Below are positions 1 to 6,865 of a stretch of DNA of 8,460 bases, piece after piece (within the stretch, counting starts at the first letter, position 1; each line of letters starts with the position of its first letter). Position numbers and translations under genes: made by a program. The DNA lies in the NCBI GenBank assembly GCA_013698195.1, contig JACCVK010000083.1, positions 1 through 8,460 on the forward strand. The letters run 5' to 3'. Below the pieces are notes generated by a model that was not told the origin of the DNA, made no database searches, and saw only the letters and a list, made by a program, of their open reading frames with translations. This DNA is from Actinomycetota bacterium (GTDB taxonomy: Bacteria; Actinomycetota; Thermoleophilia; Gaiellales; Gaiellaceae).

Positions 1-1869
1 CATAAGCGCCGACTTCACCTGCTTGGGCGTCCAGGTCGGATGACGCTGTACGAGCAGTGCTGCCGCACCTGCGATGTGCGGCGCCGAGAAGCTCGTCCCG
101 TCGAGCACGGCGAACGGATCGCCGGCAAACTCGGGCAGCGTCGAGGACAGGATCTGCGAGCCGGGCGCCGTGATGTCCGGTTTCAGCGCGTGCCCGAACG
201 GCGTCAGTCCCCCGGCCGAGAAGCTCGAGGGCACGCCCGCCCAGGTCGTGTCCACTTCGAGCACGTCTCGATTGAAGCGAACGCTGACCGCACCCCCGGC
301 GCCCGCCATCGCCTGTCGGAGGCGCGCGCCGTCGAGGTCCGAGATCGTCCCACCGTCGAGTCCTGAGAAGAGCGAGAAGGAGGGATCACCGGGACGGTTC
401 TCCGCGACGACCATGCCGACCGCGCCGGCAGCCCGTGCCCTCGCGGCCTTCGCGTCGTACTGACAGCCCCCGCGCGAGACGAGCGCAATTGCCCCGCGCA
501 AGGAACCGCCGGCCAGGGTCCCTTCACAGAGCAGCCGGTTGCCCCCCGACCCGGAGATGGTCCCCACGTCGACGAGCCGCTGGTTTGCCGTCGTCCACGA
601 GGGTGGAATGTTGTCGCTGGCGACGAACGGCATCGGTCCGAAGGAGACCGCAGGCGCGACGACACGCAGTGAGTTGCCGAAGACGTGAGCGTTCGCGGTC
701 GAGCCCACGCTGATCGCCTCCGGCGCCGTGGCGGGTGAGCCGGCCGTGCCGAGGCCGAAGTAATCACGGTCGTTCCCGGCCGAGACGACGGGCACGACGC
801 CGGCCCGCACGACGTTCGCGACCGTTGGGATGAGCGCGTCGGTGCGAGGGTCGGCCTGTGGGCCGCCTCCCGAGAAGTTGATGACGTCCATACCGTCTGC
901 GACCGCAGCCTCGAAGGCCGCCACGATCTCCGGAGTCGTGCCCGAGCAGCAGCCACCGAGCGGCAGCGGGACGTTGAAGACGCGGTAGTTGCCGATGTAT
1001 GCGCGCGGCGCGACACCGCCTATGCCCTTGACCGCCGGATGACAGCCGCCCTGAGCCTCGCCGCAGACACCTCGGACTCCCGCAGGAACGTCCGTATTGG
1101 CGCGACCCGCGATGATCCCGGCGACGAACGTGCCGTGGAAGGAATTGTCCCGATCGAGCGGCGACGAGTTCGTCCCCCTGCTCGCGAAGCCTCGTGAGAC
1201 GATGATCTTCGGCGTCGTCCCGCTCCCCTTCGGGAATCCTGCGGGATACGAGTACCCGGCCGGGTCGAAGAACGGGTGCTCCACATCGATCCCGTCGTCG
1301 ACGACGGCAACTTTGATCCCGTCGCCGCGCGCGCCCGTGAGGGAGGAGAACTGGGCCGCGCCTATGACTGACGAGCCGCGGTTGAGCATCGACCGGTAGG
1401 TCAGGCTCGGGTACACGTTCTCCGCCAGCCCGAGCTCGAGGAGCTTCGGAAGCTGCGCGTATGGAAGGCTGACCGCAAACCCGTTCAGCAGCACGCGATA
1501 GCGGCGGGAGACCTGTGCGGCCGGCAGCTCCCTGTGCAAGGTCGCGATCGCGGCAGTCTGCGCCGCGTCGAGGCGAGCAAGATGCGAGCGGGCGAACGAG
1601 CTCGCGAGGTTCAGCTTGCGACGATGTCCGACGGTGGAGAACGAGCTGCGCGGCGCCGCGGCGGCCAAGGGCTCGCCGGCAAGCGTCACGATGACGCGCG
1701 TCGTCTCGGCCCGAGCAGAGGTCGCGCCCGGCATGACCTTCGGTCCCTGGCGCAACCGCGGAACCGTCTGGTCGGCGAACGAGCGCTCGACCGGCTGGAG
1801 CGCTCCTGAAGCGGTTCCTGCCGTTGTGACGACGGCGGCGAGACAGAGAAGCGCGAAGCGACGCAGAAT
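1..1869 (-). CDS. Secreted subtilisin-like serine protease (S8) with PA insert, C-terminus cut by window edge
   Basis: This gene encodes an exported endoprotease of the subtilase (S8) family. It is 623 codons long without reaching a stop. A signal peptide (core FALLCLAAVV) is followed by an inhibitor-I9-like propeptide at about residues 55-140 (RVIVTLAGEPL). The catalytic domain carries Asp191 (VAVVDDGID), His245 (HGTFVAGIIAG), oxyanion-hole Asn366 (VVSAGND) and Ser593 (GTSFSAPHIAG). A protease-associated (PA) insert lies between Asn and Ser at about residues 430-520 (GAIALVSRGGC). These motif codons, from 1869 down to 1, all share one frame, so the gene looks intact. The start is a problem: no in-frame ATG, GTG or TTG precedes the signal peptide. 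The best candidate is ATT at 1869, 8 bases after AGGGG, with CTG at 1866 as the alternative. It lies just after the stop of the upstream exported protein, so co-transcription is likely. The family is certain; the substrate is unknown. Confidence 0.93.
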   Translation of the reverse strand, partial: MLRRFALLCLAAVVTTAGTASGALQPVERSFADQTVPRLRQGPKVMPGATSARAETTRVIVTLAGEPLAAAAPRSSFSTVGHRRKLNLASSFARSHLARLDAAQTAAIATLHRELPAAQVSRRYRVLLNGFAVSLPYAQLPKLLELGLAENVYPSLTYRSMLNRGSSVIGAAQFSSLTGARGDGIKVAVVDDGIDVEHPFFDPAGYSYPAGFPKGSGTTPKIIVSRGFASRGTNSSPLDRDNSFHGTFVAGIIAGRANTDVPAGVRGVCGEAQGGCHPAVKGIGGVAPRAYIGNYRVFNVPLPLGGCCSGTTPEIVAAFEAAVADGMDVINFSGGGPQADPRTDALIPTVANVVRAGVVPVVSAGNDRDYFGLGTAGSPATAPEAISVGSTANAHVFGNSLRVVAPAVSFGPMPFVASDNIPPSWTTANQRLVDVGTISGSGGNRLLCEGTLAGGSLRGAIALVSRGGCQYDAKAARARAAGAVGMVVAENRPGDPSFSLFSGLDGGTISDLDGARLRQAMAGAGGAVSVRFNRDVLEVDTTWAGVPSSFSAGGLTPFGHALKPDITAPGSQILSSTLPEFAGDPFAVLDGTSFSAPHIAGAAALLVQRHPTWTPKQVKSALM

Positions 1870-1880
1870 CTCTCGCGCCC

Positions 1881-2804
1881 CTAGCCGATTGTCCTCGAGT
1901 AACTCCTTGAAGCCTTCAAGCCCTCGAAGACGATCGTGATCGTGCCTCGGAACGTCTTGCCCTTCGCGGCCGCCGGAATTCTGAACGTACACACGGCCTG
2001 TCGACCCACGAAGCGTCCCGTTCCGGCGAGCCGTGCAGAGCCGATCCGGCCGACGCACGTGACACGGCCGCCCTGGACGAGAGCGCCGGTGTCAGAGCGT
2101 GCAGCCTGGAGCCGAAGCGCAAACGACTTGCCGGCGAGCGGCCGGGCCGGGGCGGTCGAGAAATTGCGGACATTGAGCGTTGCGCGACCGATCTTGACCT
2201 CATACGTGTAGAGCCCTGCATCGACCGCGGGCGCGACGTCGGCAGTCGCGTTGGTGAAGTCGAGATCGCCCGTGACGGGATCGGTGGTCAGCCCGGCGAT
2301 CACGATCGTGTTGAACCGCAGATTCTTCGTGTTCCCGAGCTCGGCCGCGCTGATCGTGATGGTCGCACCGCCCTGGTAGGAGAAGATCAACGACGTGGCC
2401 GGCGGGTCACCCGCGCGCCGTGTGAAGTTCCCGCCGTCCCACTTGAAGAGGAAGACCTCGCCCTGAAGCAGCTCGATCGCATAATCCGTCCCGTCAGGGC
2501 TACCGGTGGCCGGGTTGTTATCGGAATCGATCTCCATGGCGATGAGCATGTCCACTGTCAGCGCAGCGCGGTTCGGGATGTTGATCCGGAACGAGATCAC
2601 GCCCGCATCGTTGTTCGACGCGACGATCGTCGTGATGTCCGGCGCAGCCGCGTTCTCCCCCGACGAGTCCGTGTAGGTCACCGCGTTCGCCGTCGCCGCT
2701 GCCGGAGCTGTCGTTCCGAGGGGCGCCGCGCCAACAGCCGCCGGCACTGCGACGCATGCCAAAGCGACGAGCGCAAGCAGTCCCGAAGACCTGAGCCGAC
2801 CCAC
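1881..2804 (-). CDS. Exported beta-sandwich protein of unknown function with C-terminal Ig-like module
   Basis: I chose GTG at 2804 (307 residues) because it puts a short basic N-terminus directly before a clean signal peptide (LLALVALACVAVPAAVGAAP). A GTG at 2879 in the same frame would add 25 residues that look non-signal-like. Residues of about 40-205 are beta-rich, with an acidic loop at 93-97 (DSDNN) followed by NPATGSPDGTDY. This resembles extracellular beta-sandwich domains that may bind Ca2+ or a ligand, but no specific family is recognised. Residues of about 206-307 form an Ig-like module with two cysteines (Cys250 and Cys272) that could form a disulfide; similar modules recur in secreted Thermoleophilia proteins. 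The subtilase gene follows within about 11 bases, so the two products are probably co-expressed and exported together. A role as adhesin, substrate or partner of the protease is only inference. Confidence 0.82.
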   Translation of the reverse strand: MGRLRSSGLLALVALACVAVPAAVGAAPLGTTAPAAATANAVTYTDSSGENAAAPDITTIVASNNDAGVISFRINIPNRAALTVDMLIAMEIDSDNNPATGSPDGTDYAIELLQGEVFLFKWDGGNFTRRAGDPPATSLIFSYQGGATITISAAELGNTKNLRFNTIVIAGLTTDPVTGDLDFTNATADVAPAVDAGLYTYEVKIGRATLNVRNFSTAPARPLAGKSFALRLQAARSDTGALVQGGRVTCVGRIGSARLAGTGRFVGRQAVCTFRIPAAAKGKTFRGTITIVFEGLKASRSYSRTIG

Positions 2805-2812
2805 CTCGGAGG

Positions 2813-2841
2813 AGGCTACCGGCGGTTTCGCGTCAAGGCAA
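2813..2841 (-). promoter_or_regulatory. Candidate promoter for the exported-protein/protease operon, possibly leaderless
   Basis: On the minus strand, TTGCCT (2841-2836) and TAGCCT (2818-2813) are separated by 17 bases. The second box ends 8 bases before GTG 2804, a spacing that would place transcription start at or next to the start codon. No convincing ribosome binding site precedes that GTG, which fits a leaderless transcript. The boxes match the sigma-70 consensus at 4/6 and 3/6 positions, so this is only a candidate. Confidence 0.3.
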
Positions 2842-2914
2842 GACGAATGGTCGTTGCGCCAGCCGGCGTCGACACACACAATGCGAAGTGGGTGGAGGAA
2901 GGGGTCAAGCTTGA

Positions 2915-2930
2915 CGACCGACGGCGGTCG
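2915..2930. repeat. Inverted repeat in divergent intergenic region
   Basis: CGACCG and CGGTCG form a perfect 6-bp inverted repeat with a 4-base loop (ACGG). It lies between the divergent exported-protein and ligase genes, directly after TTGACG at 2911-2916, which could be a -35 box although no good -10 follows. It could be an operator or a small hairpin. A repeat this short in GC-rich DNA can arise by chance. Confidence 0.3.
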
Positions 2931-3040
2931 CTACTCCTGCCGAGCGAAGGCAGGCGTCTGCGCGCGCGAAACAAGGAACGGCGCAGCCGCAGCTCGAACC
3001 TCGGATCCGACATGCGTCTCTTCGACACCGGCAGGCTGTC

Positions 3041-4372
3041 GTGAGCGGTGGCCGCGCTCCCGCGTCGATCGCTGAGCTCGTCCGCGCTCAGTCAGAGAGA
3101 GCTCCCGACGCTGTCGCACTCACAGGGCTCCACGGCCTGCCGCTCAGCTACTCCGCGCTCGGCGAGCGGCTGGAGACGGTGGAACGCGAGCTTCGCGGCA
3201 CGGGCATCGGTCCCGAGGACCGAGTCGCGGTCGTCTTGGACGACGGCCCCGACCTTGCCGTCACGTTCCTCGCGATCGCCGCGGCCGCCGCGTGCGCGCC
3301 GCTCAACCCCGCCTATCGCGAGCAGGAGCTCGCGTTCTCCCTCTCGGATCTCGGGGCGACGGCTGTGGTCGTACGCGCGCGAGCGGCCTCGCCTGCGCGC
3401 GCCGTCGCAGAGCGTCTCGGCTTGGTTCTCCTCGAGCTCGAAGGACGCGACGGCCCGTCTGGCACGTTCTCGCTTCGCGCACACGGACGGCCGCGCGCTT
3501 CGGCTCAGGACCGCAATGCGGCAGCACTTCTCCTCCACACCTCGGGAACGACCGCCCGCCCGAAGCTCGTGCCACTGACCGAAGCGAACCTCTGCGCGTC
3601 CGCCGCCGCCATCGCAAGGACGCTCGAGCTCTGCCCGGACGACCGCTGCCTCGCGGTCATGCCGCTGTTCCACATCCACGGCCTCATTGCCTCCATCCTC
3701 GCGCCGCTCGCGGCCGGCTCGACGGTCGTGTGCACACCTGGGTTCCACCCGATTCGGTTCGCGGACTGGCTCGAGGCCACTCGCGCGACCTGGTACACCG
3801 CCGTGCCGACGATGCACAGGGCGGTGCTCGACCGCGTAGGCAGAAACGGCGCTCGGTTGCACGGCCTGCGCTTCGCGCGCTCCTCGTCGGCGGCACTTCC
3901 GGTGACGGTGAGCGCCGAGCTCGAAGCGAGGCTCGGCTGGCCGGTGATCGAGGCATACGGCATGACCGAGGCTGCGCACCAGATGGCGTCGAATCCCATT
4001 CCGCCGAACGAGCGGAAGCCGGGATCGGTCGGGTTGCCCGCCGGGCCTGAGATCGCCATTCTCGACGAGAACGGCATCGGCCTCGAGAACGGGGCGATCG
4101 GCGAGGTCGCAATCCGGGGGCCGAGCGTATTCGGAGGCTATGAGGGGAACCCGGAGGCGAATCTCGACGCGTTCACGAACGGCTGGTTCCGAACGGGCGA
4201 CGAGGGCTACCTGGACGACGAGGGGTACCTCTTCCTACGCGGCCGCCTGAAGGAGATCATCAACCGCGGCGGCGAGAAGGTTTCGCCGCGGGAGGTCGAG
4301 GAGATCGTGCTCGCACATCCAGCCGTTGCGGACGTCGTCGCGTTCGCGCGCCCGCATGCGCGTCTGGGGTGA
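3041..4372 (+). CDS. Adenylate-forming acyl/aryl ligase, N-terminal part of a frameshifted ligase-carrier-thioesterase enzyme
   Basis: This frame encodes the large subdomain of an AMP-forming ligase of the acyl-CoA synthetase/NRPS adenylation superfamily, which activates a carboxylic acid with ATP. Visible motifs are the P-loop SGTTARPK (168-175), MPLFHIHGL, the aromatic/ATP motif YGMTE (306-310), RTGD (384-387) and the hinge region RLKEIINRGGEKVSP (from 402). Overall it resembles the fatty-acyl/oxalyl-CoA ligase branch more than amino-acid-specific NRPS domains, so a fatty, aryl or dicarboxylic acid substrate is more likely; this is inference. The frame stops at TGA 4370-4372 in the middle of the conserved block where PHARLG should continue into EDVAAAVVL. 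That continuation is intact in the next frame. The start is GTG 3041, with only a weak CAGG at 3032-3035 upstream. The rest of the protein is described in the next CDS. Confidence 0.88.
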   Translation: MSGGRAPASIAELVRAQSERAPDAVALTGLHGLPLSYSALGERLETVERELRGTGIGPEDRVAVVLDDGPDLAVTFLAIAAAAACAPLNPAYREQELAFSLSDLGATAVVVRARAASPARAVAERLGLVLLELEGRDGPSGTFSLRAHGRPRASAQDRNAAALLLHTSGTTARPKLVPLTEANLCASAAAIARTLELCPDDRCLAVMPLFHIHGLIASILAPLAAGSTVVCTPGFHPIRFADWLEATRATWYTAVPTMHRAVLDRVGRNGARLHGLRFARSSSAALPVTVSAELEARLGWPVIEAYGMTEAAHQMASNPIPPNERKPGSVGLPAGPEIAILDENGIGLENGAIGEVAIRGPSVFGGYEGNPEANLDAFTNGWFRTGDEGYLDDEGYLFLRGRLKEIINRGGEKVSPREVEEIVLAHPAVADVVAFARPHARLG

Positions 4373-5564
4373 AGACGTCGCGGCGGCCGTCGTACTGCAC
4401 GCCGGGAGATCTGTGGGTGCGCCCGCGCTGCGGCAGTTCGCCGCCTCGCGCCTCGCACCGTTCAAGGTTCCGGGATCGGTCGTCTTCCTGGACGAGCTCC
4501 CGAAGGGCGCGACGGGGAAGGTCCAGCGAGTCGGGATGGCCGAGCGGCTGGGACTTGCGATCGGTGACGCGGGCTCCGCACGACCCGCGTACGAGGCGCC
4601 TCGGAGAGAGCTCGAGGCACGGTTGTGCCGGCTCTACGAGGAGCTGCTCGGAGTCGAGCGGGTCGGCATACACGACGACTTTCTTGCCCTCGGCGGCGAC
4701 TCGCTCCTGGTGGCGCAGCTCCTGGCCCGAATCGCGGAGGAAGCCGGCCCGGAAGTCGGCTCGGTCGAGAACGTGCCGGCCTGGTCGATCCTGTGGGCGC
4801 CGACGGTCGAGCGGCTCGCAGTCCTCCTCGAGCGGGGCTCGACCCTGCCGGGTGGAGCGATGCCCGTGGAGCCCGGTCGGTCCGGAACGCCGTTCTTCTT
4901 CATCCCCGCGCACGATTGGGGCACCGTCGGCCTCGGGGCTCTCGGACGGCGGCTCGAGGGCGAGCACGCGCTGTACACGTTCCAGCTTCGGCCGGAGCTC
5001 AGACCAGCCGATGTCACGGACGTGGCTGCGATGGCCGCACTGCTCGTGCAGGACCTCCGCGTCGCGCGGCCACAAGGCCCGTACACCGTGGGGGGCATCT
5101 GCTTCGGGGGCGGCCTCGCGCTCGAGGTCGCCCGCAAGCTCAAAGCCGCGGGCGAAGAAGTCCGTCTCATCCTGGTGAATCCGATCGGCGAGCGGCCCGG
5201 ACGGGCTCGCCACGTGCTACGGGCGGCGCTCCTGAGCGCACGAAACGGATCGCTCATCTCGTGGCTCGGGCGGCGTGGCAAGCCGCGCGGTGCCTCCGCC
5301 GGTTCGTCCGCCGCAGCGAAAGCGGCAACCGAGCTCGAGCGCGCGCTGATCTCCGCAAGCCGCACGTACCGGGCTGCTCCGTTTGTGGGTCGCGTGACGA
5401 TTCTCGCGGGGGCCGACTACACGACACCCAAGCGGTTCTGGGAAGGAATCGCGGGCGGCGGGCTCGACTGGCGCCCCGTGCCGCACGGAAGCGCAGCCGT
5501 CTTTCGCATGCGCCACCTGGATGCGCTCGCAACCGAGCTCGCCGACGTCCTCTCCACGCCCTGA
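4326..5564 (+). CDS. C-terminal part of the same enzyme: ligase end, carrier protein and thioesterase domains
   Basis: This frame completes the ligase after the shift at 4366-4369; joining the two gives 840 residues. The numbering here is for the joined protein. It supplies the C-terminal ligase subdomain from GEDVAAAVVL, with the catalytic lysine Lys493 in PKGATGK. Next is a carrier domain with phosphopantetheine attachment Ser554 in LGGDSLLVAQLL, then a type I thioesterase domain (alpha/beta hydrolase). The thioesterase nucleophile motif is GGICFGG with Cys687 in place of the usual Ser. The usual acid position is Asn713 (LVNP), and the probable catalytic His is His815 (VPHGS). The order suggests loading of one acid on the carrier and release or transfer by the thioesterase, with no condensation domain. 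On its own the frame could start at TTG 4326 or ATG 4356, but it more likely belongs to one gene with the preceding CDS. No phosphopantetheinyl transferase is nearby. Confidence 0.85.
   Translation: MRTSSRSRARMRVWGEDVAAAVVLHAGRSVGAPALRQFAASRLAPFKVPGSVVFLDELPKGATGKVQRVGMAERLGLAIGDAGSARPAYEAPRRELEARLCRLYEELLGVERVGIHDDFLALGGDSLLVAQLLARIAEEAGPEVGSVENVPAWSILWAPTVERLAVLLERGSTLPGGAMPVEPGRSGTPFFFIPAHDWGTVGLGALGRRLEGEHALYTFQLRPELRPADVTDVAAMAALLVQDLRVARPQGPYTVGGICFGGGLALEVARKLKAAGEEVRLILVNPIGERPGRARHVLRAALLSARNGSLISWLGRRGKPRGASAGSSAAAKAATELERALISASRTYRAAPFVGRVTILAGADYTTPKRFWEGIAGGGLDWRPVPHGSAAVFRMRHLDALATELADVLSTP
4364..4372 (+). other. Frameshift site in the ligase gene (one extra G)
   Basis: The sequence CTG GGG TGA carries four G at 4366-4369. 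Removing one restores CTG GGT GAA GAC (LGED), the expected continuation of a conserved ligase block, and opens the frame to 5564. Possible causes are a homopolymer error, a real inactivating mutation or, less likely, +1 recoding at a slippery GGG codon next to UGA. Confidence 0.85.
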
Positions 5565-5581
5565 CTTCGCGACGGCCTCGC

Positions 5582-6688
5582 CTACGAGAAGACGACGATG
5601 CTGCGGATCCCGTCCTGGGCCTCCATTAACTCGAACCCGCGGTTCACGTCGTCGAGCGCGAGCCGGTGGCTCAGCATCGATTCGACGTCGATCTCGCCTG
5701 CGAGCCAGCGGTCGACCAGCTCCGGCACCTGCGTCCTGCCCTTGACGCCGCCGAACGAAGACCCGGTGACACGCCTGCCGGTGATCAGGAACCGCGGCAC
5801 GATGTCGAGCGTCTCGCCCTTGCCGGCGACGCCGATCATCGTCGCCAGGCCCCACGCCTCCCGCGCAGCCTCGACCGCCTGGCGCATCACGTGCACATTG
5901 CCTGTCGCCTCGAAGGTGTAGTCGGCGCCGAAGCCGTCCGTTTCCGAGCGAATCCAGTCCACGACGTCGTCGCCGGCGAGGCGCGTGTCAGTGGCACCGT
6001 GATGGCGGGCCATTTCGAGCCGCTCGTCGGAGAGATCGATCGCGACGATCCGCTCCGCTCCAGCTAGTCGACAACCGATCACCGCACCCAGCCCGACCAG
6101 CCCGCAACCGAAGACGACGCACATCGACCCGCCCTCGACCCGAGCCGTGTAGAGCGCGGCACCGATGCCGGTCGACAGTCCGCAGGCGAAAGGCGCGCAG
6201 CCCTCGAGCGGCGCCTCCGGCGAGACCTTCGCGAGCGCGATCTCCGGCAGGACTGCGTACTCCGCGAAGGTCGACGTGCCCATGAAGTGACGCAGCGCCT
6301 CGCCGTCCCGAAAGAGCCGAGTCGTGCCGTCGGGGAGGTAGCCGAGCCCCTGCTGCTCGCGGATCGCGACGCACCGGTTCGTCCGCGGATCGAGACAGTG
6401 CCGGCACCGGCCGCACTCGGGAGCGAAGAGCGTGATGACGTGGTCGCCCGTGCGGAGCGAGTTGACGTCCGCCCCGACCGCCTCGACGACGCCTGCGCCC
6501 TCGTGGCCGAGAACGCACGGCGCGTAGCCGCTCGGATCGGCGCCCGAGGCCGTATAGAGGTCGGTGTGGCACACGCCGCAGGCGACGAGCCGCACGAGCG
6601 CCTCTCCCGCCTTCGGCTCGGCGAGCTCCACCTCCTGGACGGCGAGCGGCTGACCGAACTCCTCGAGCACCGCGGCACGAATCTGCAT
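5582..6688 (-). CDS. Zinc-dependent medium-chain alcohol dehydrogenase (class III-like)
   Basis: This 368-residue NAD-dependent oxidoreductase has the standard length of class III / NDMA-dependent / S-(hydroxymethyl)thiol dehydrogenases. Catalytic zinc ligands are Cys40 (GVCHTD), His62 (GHEGAG) and Cys169 (FACGLSTG). A structural zinc loop holds Cys92, Cys95, Cys98 and Cys106. The Rossmann motif GCGLVG (194-199) is followed by Asp218, which indicates NAD rather than NADP. The ATG at 6688 is chosen because the conserved family N-terminus (RAAVLEEFGQPL) starts there; the open frame extends upstream to 7102 but that part is not coding-like. The gene is convergent with the ligase gene, 17 bases between stops, so it is not part of that pathway's operon. 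In actinobacteria relatives oxidise alcohols or mycothiol-bound formaldehyde; the substrate here cannot be read from sequence. Confidence 0.93.
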   Translation of the reverse strand: MQIRAAVLEEFGQPLAVQEVELAEPKAGEALVRLVACGVCHTDLYTASGADPSGYAPCVLGHEGAGVVEAVGADVNSLRTGDHVITLFAPECGRCRHCLDPRTNRCVAIREQQGLGYLPDGTTRLFRDGEALRHFMGTSTFAEYAVLPEIALAKVSPEAPLEGCAPFACGLSTGIGAALYTARVEGGSMCVVFGCGLVGLGAVIGCRLAGAERIVAIDLSDERLEMARHHGATDTRLAGDDVVDWIRSETDGFGADYTFEATGNVHVMRQAVEAAREAWGLATMIGVAGKGETLDIVPRFLITGRRVTGSSFGGVKGRTQVPELVDRWLAGEIDVESMLSHRLALDDVNRGFELMEAQDGIRSIVVFS

Positions 6689-6695
6689 GCGGCCG

Positions 6696-6701
6696 ATTAT
6701 C
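6696..6701 (-). promoter_or_regulatory. Candidate -10 box for the alcohol dehydrogenase, leaderless layout
   Basis: On the minus strand GATAAT (6701-6696) ends 7 bases before ATG 6688. No good ribosome binding site is present between them. This spacing would start the transcript at or near the A of ATG, as in many actinobacterial leaderless mRNAs. No -35 match is evident upstream. Confidence 0.35.
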
Positions 6702-6707
6702 GCCCGG

Positions 6708-6736
6708 TTGCGACGCGGCGGTACGCGGCGTACAGT
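6708..6736 (+). promoter_or_regulatory. Candidate promoter for the small-protein/subtilase cluster
   Basis: TTGCGA (6708-6713) and TACAGT (6731-6736) are spaced by 17 bases and each matches the sigma-70 consensus at 4/6 positions. The predicted start near 6743 precedes AGAGG at 6752-6756 and GTG at 6766. It points into the plus-strand cluster and away from the alcohol dehydrogenase, so the 6689-6765 region would serve both directions. Confidence 0.35.
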
Positions 6737-6765
6737 GCGACGAAGCAACCGAGAGGTAGGTTCGC

Positions 6766-6849
6766 GTGCAGCGCACAGGACTCTCGATCGTTGCCGCGGC
6801 CTCTCTCGGCGCCCCGTACGGGGCGGGAGTCGAGCGATTAGCGCGATGA
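6766..6849 (+). CDS. 27-codon reading frame: leader peptide or frameshifted N-terminus of the next gene
   Basis: GTG 6766 follows AGAGG (6752-6756) by 9 bases, the best ribosome binding site in this part of the window. The frame encodes 27 residues (starting MQRTGLSIVAAASLGAPYG) and stops at TGA 6847-6849. Immediately after it, the frame of the next gene reads DDRHELVVALARSTVERA from 6845 onward, although that frame has a TAG at 6839-6841 and no start codon before 6866. Joining the two with a one-base correction near 6840 would give one helical protein of roughly 190-200 residues. The alternative is a genuine leader peptide covering a palindrome. I favour the frameshifted N-terminus, with moderate confidence. 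Confidence 0.4.
   Translation: MQRTGLSIVAAASLGAPYGAGVERLAR
6810..6825. repeat. 16-bp perfect palindrome
   Basis: CGCCCCGTACGGGGCG is a perfect 16-base palindrome inside the 27-codon frame and downstream of the candidate promoter. It could be an operator for a dimeric regulator or fold as a small RNA hairpin. If the frame here is the true N-terminus of the next protein, it may simply be coding sequence. Confidence 0.55.
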
Positions 6850-6865
6850 CCGACATGAGCTCGTC

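Noticed and set aside
204..1016. Long minus-strand frame in a different phase from the subtilase
   Set aside because: Arg/Ser-rich composition with no motif; it lies under the subtilase gene, whose catalytic motifs are all in another phase of the same strand.
2911..2939. Plus-strand promoter with TTGACG for the ligase
   Set aside because: The -35 match is good, but no -10-like hexamer appears at 16-18 bases; it lies on the inverted repeat instead.
2847..3044. 65-codon frame before the ligase
   Set aside because: Charged, low-complexity translation with no domain and no clear ribosome binding site; only its last 10 codons and overlap were kept as a weak observation.
3092..3979. 295-codon minus-strand frame opposite the ligase
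   Set aside because: It is antisense to a well-supported adenylation domain, is rich in Arg and Glu from GC-rich complement, and has no recognisable domain.
4260..5213. 317-codon minus-strand frame opposite the carrier/thioesterase region
   Set aside because: Antisense shadow of the carrier and thioesterase domains; no motif of its own.
5565..5581. Bidirectional terminator between the convergent ligase and dehydrogenase genes
   Set aside because: The 17-base gap holds no inverted repeat or T-run.
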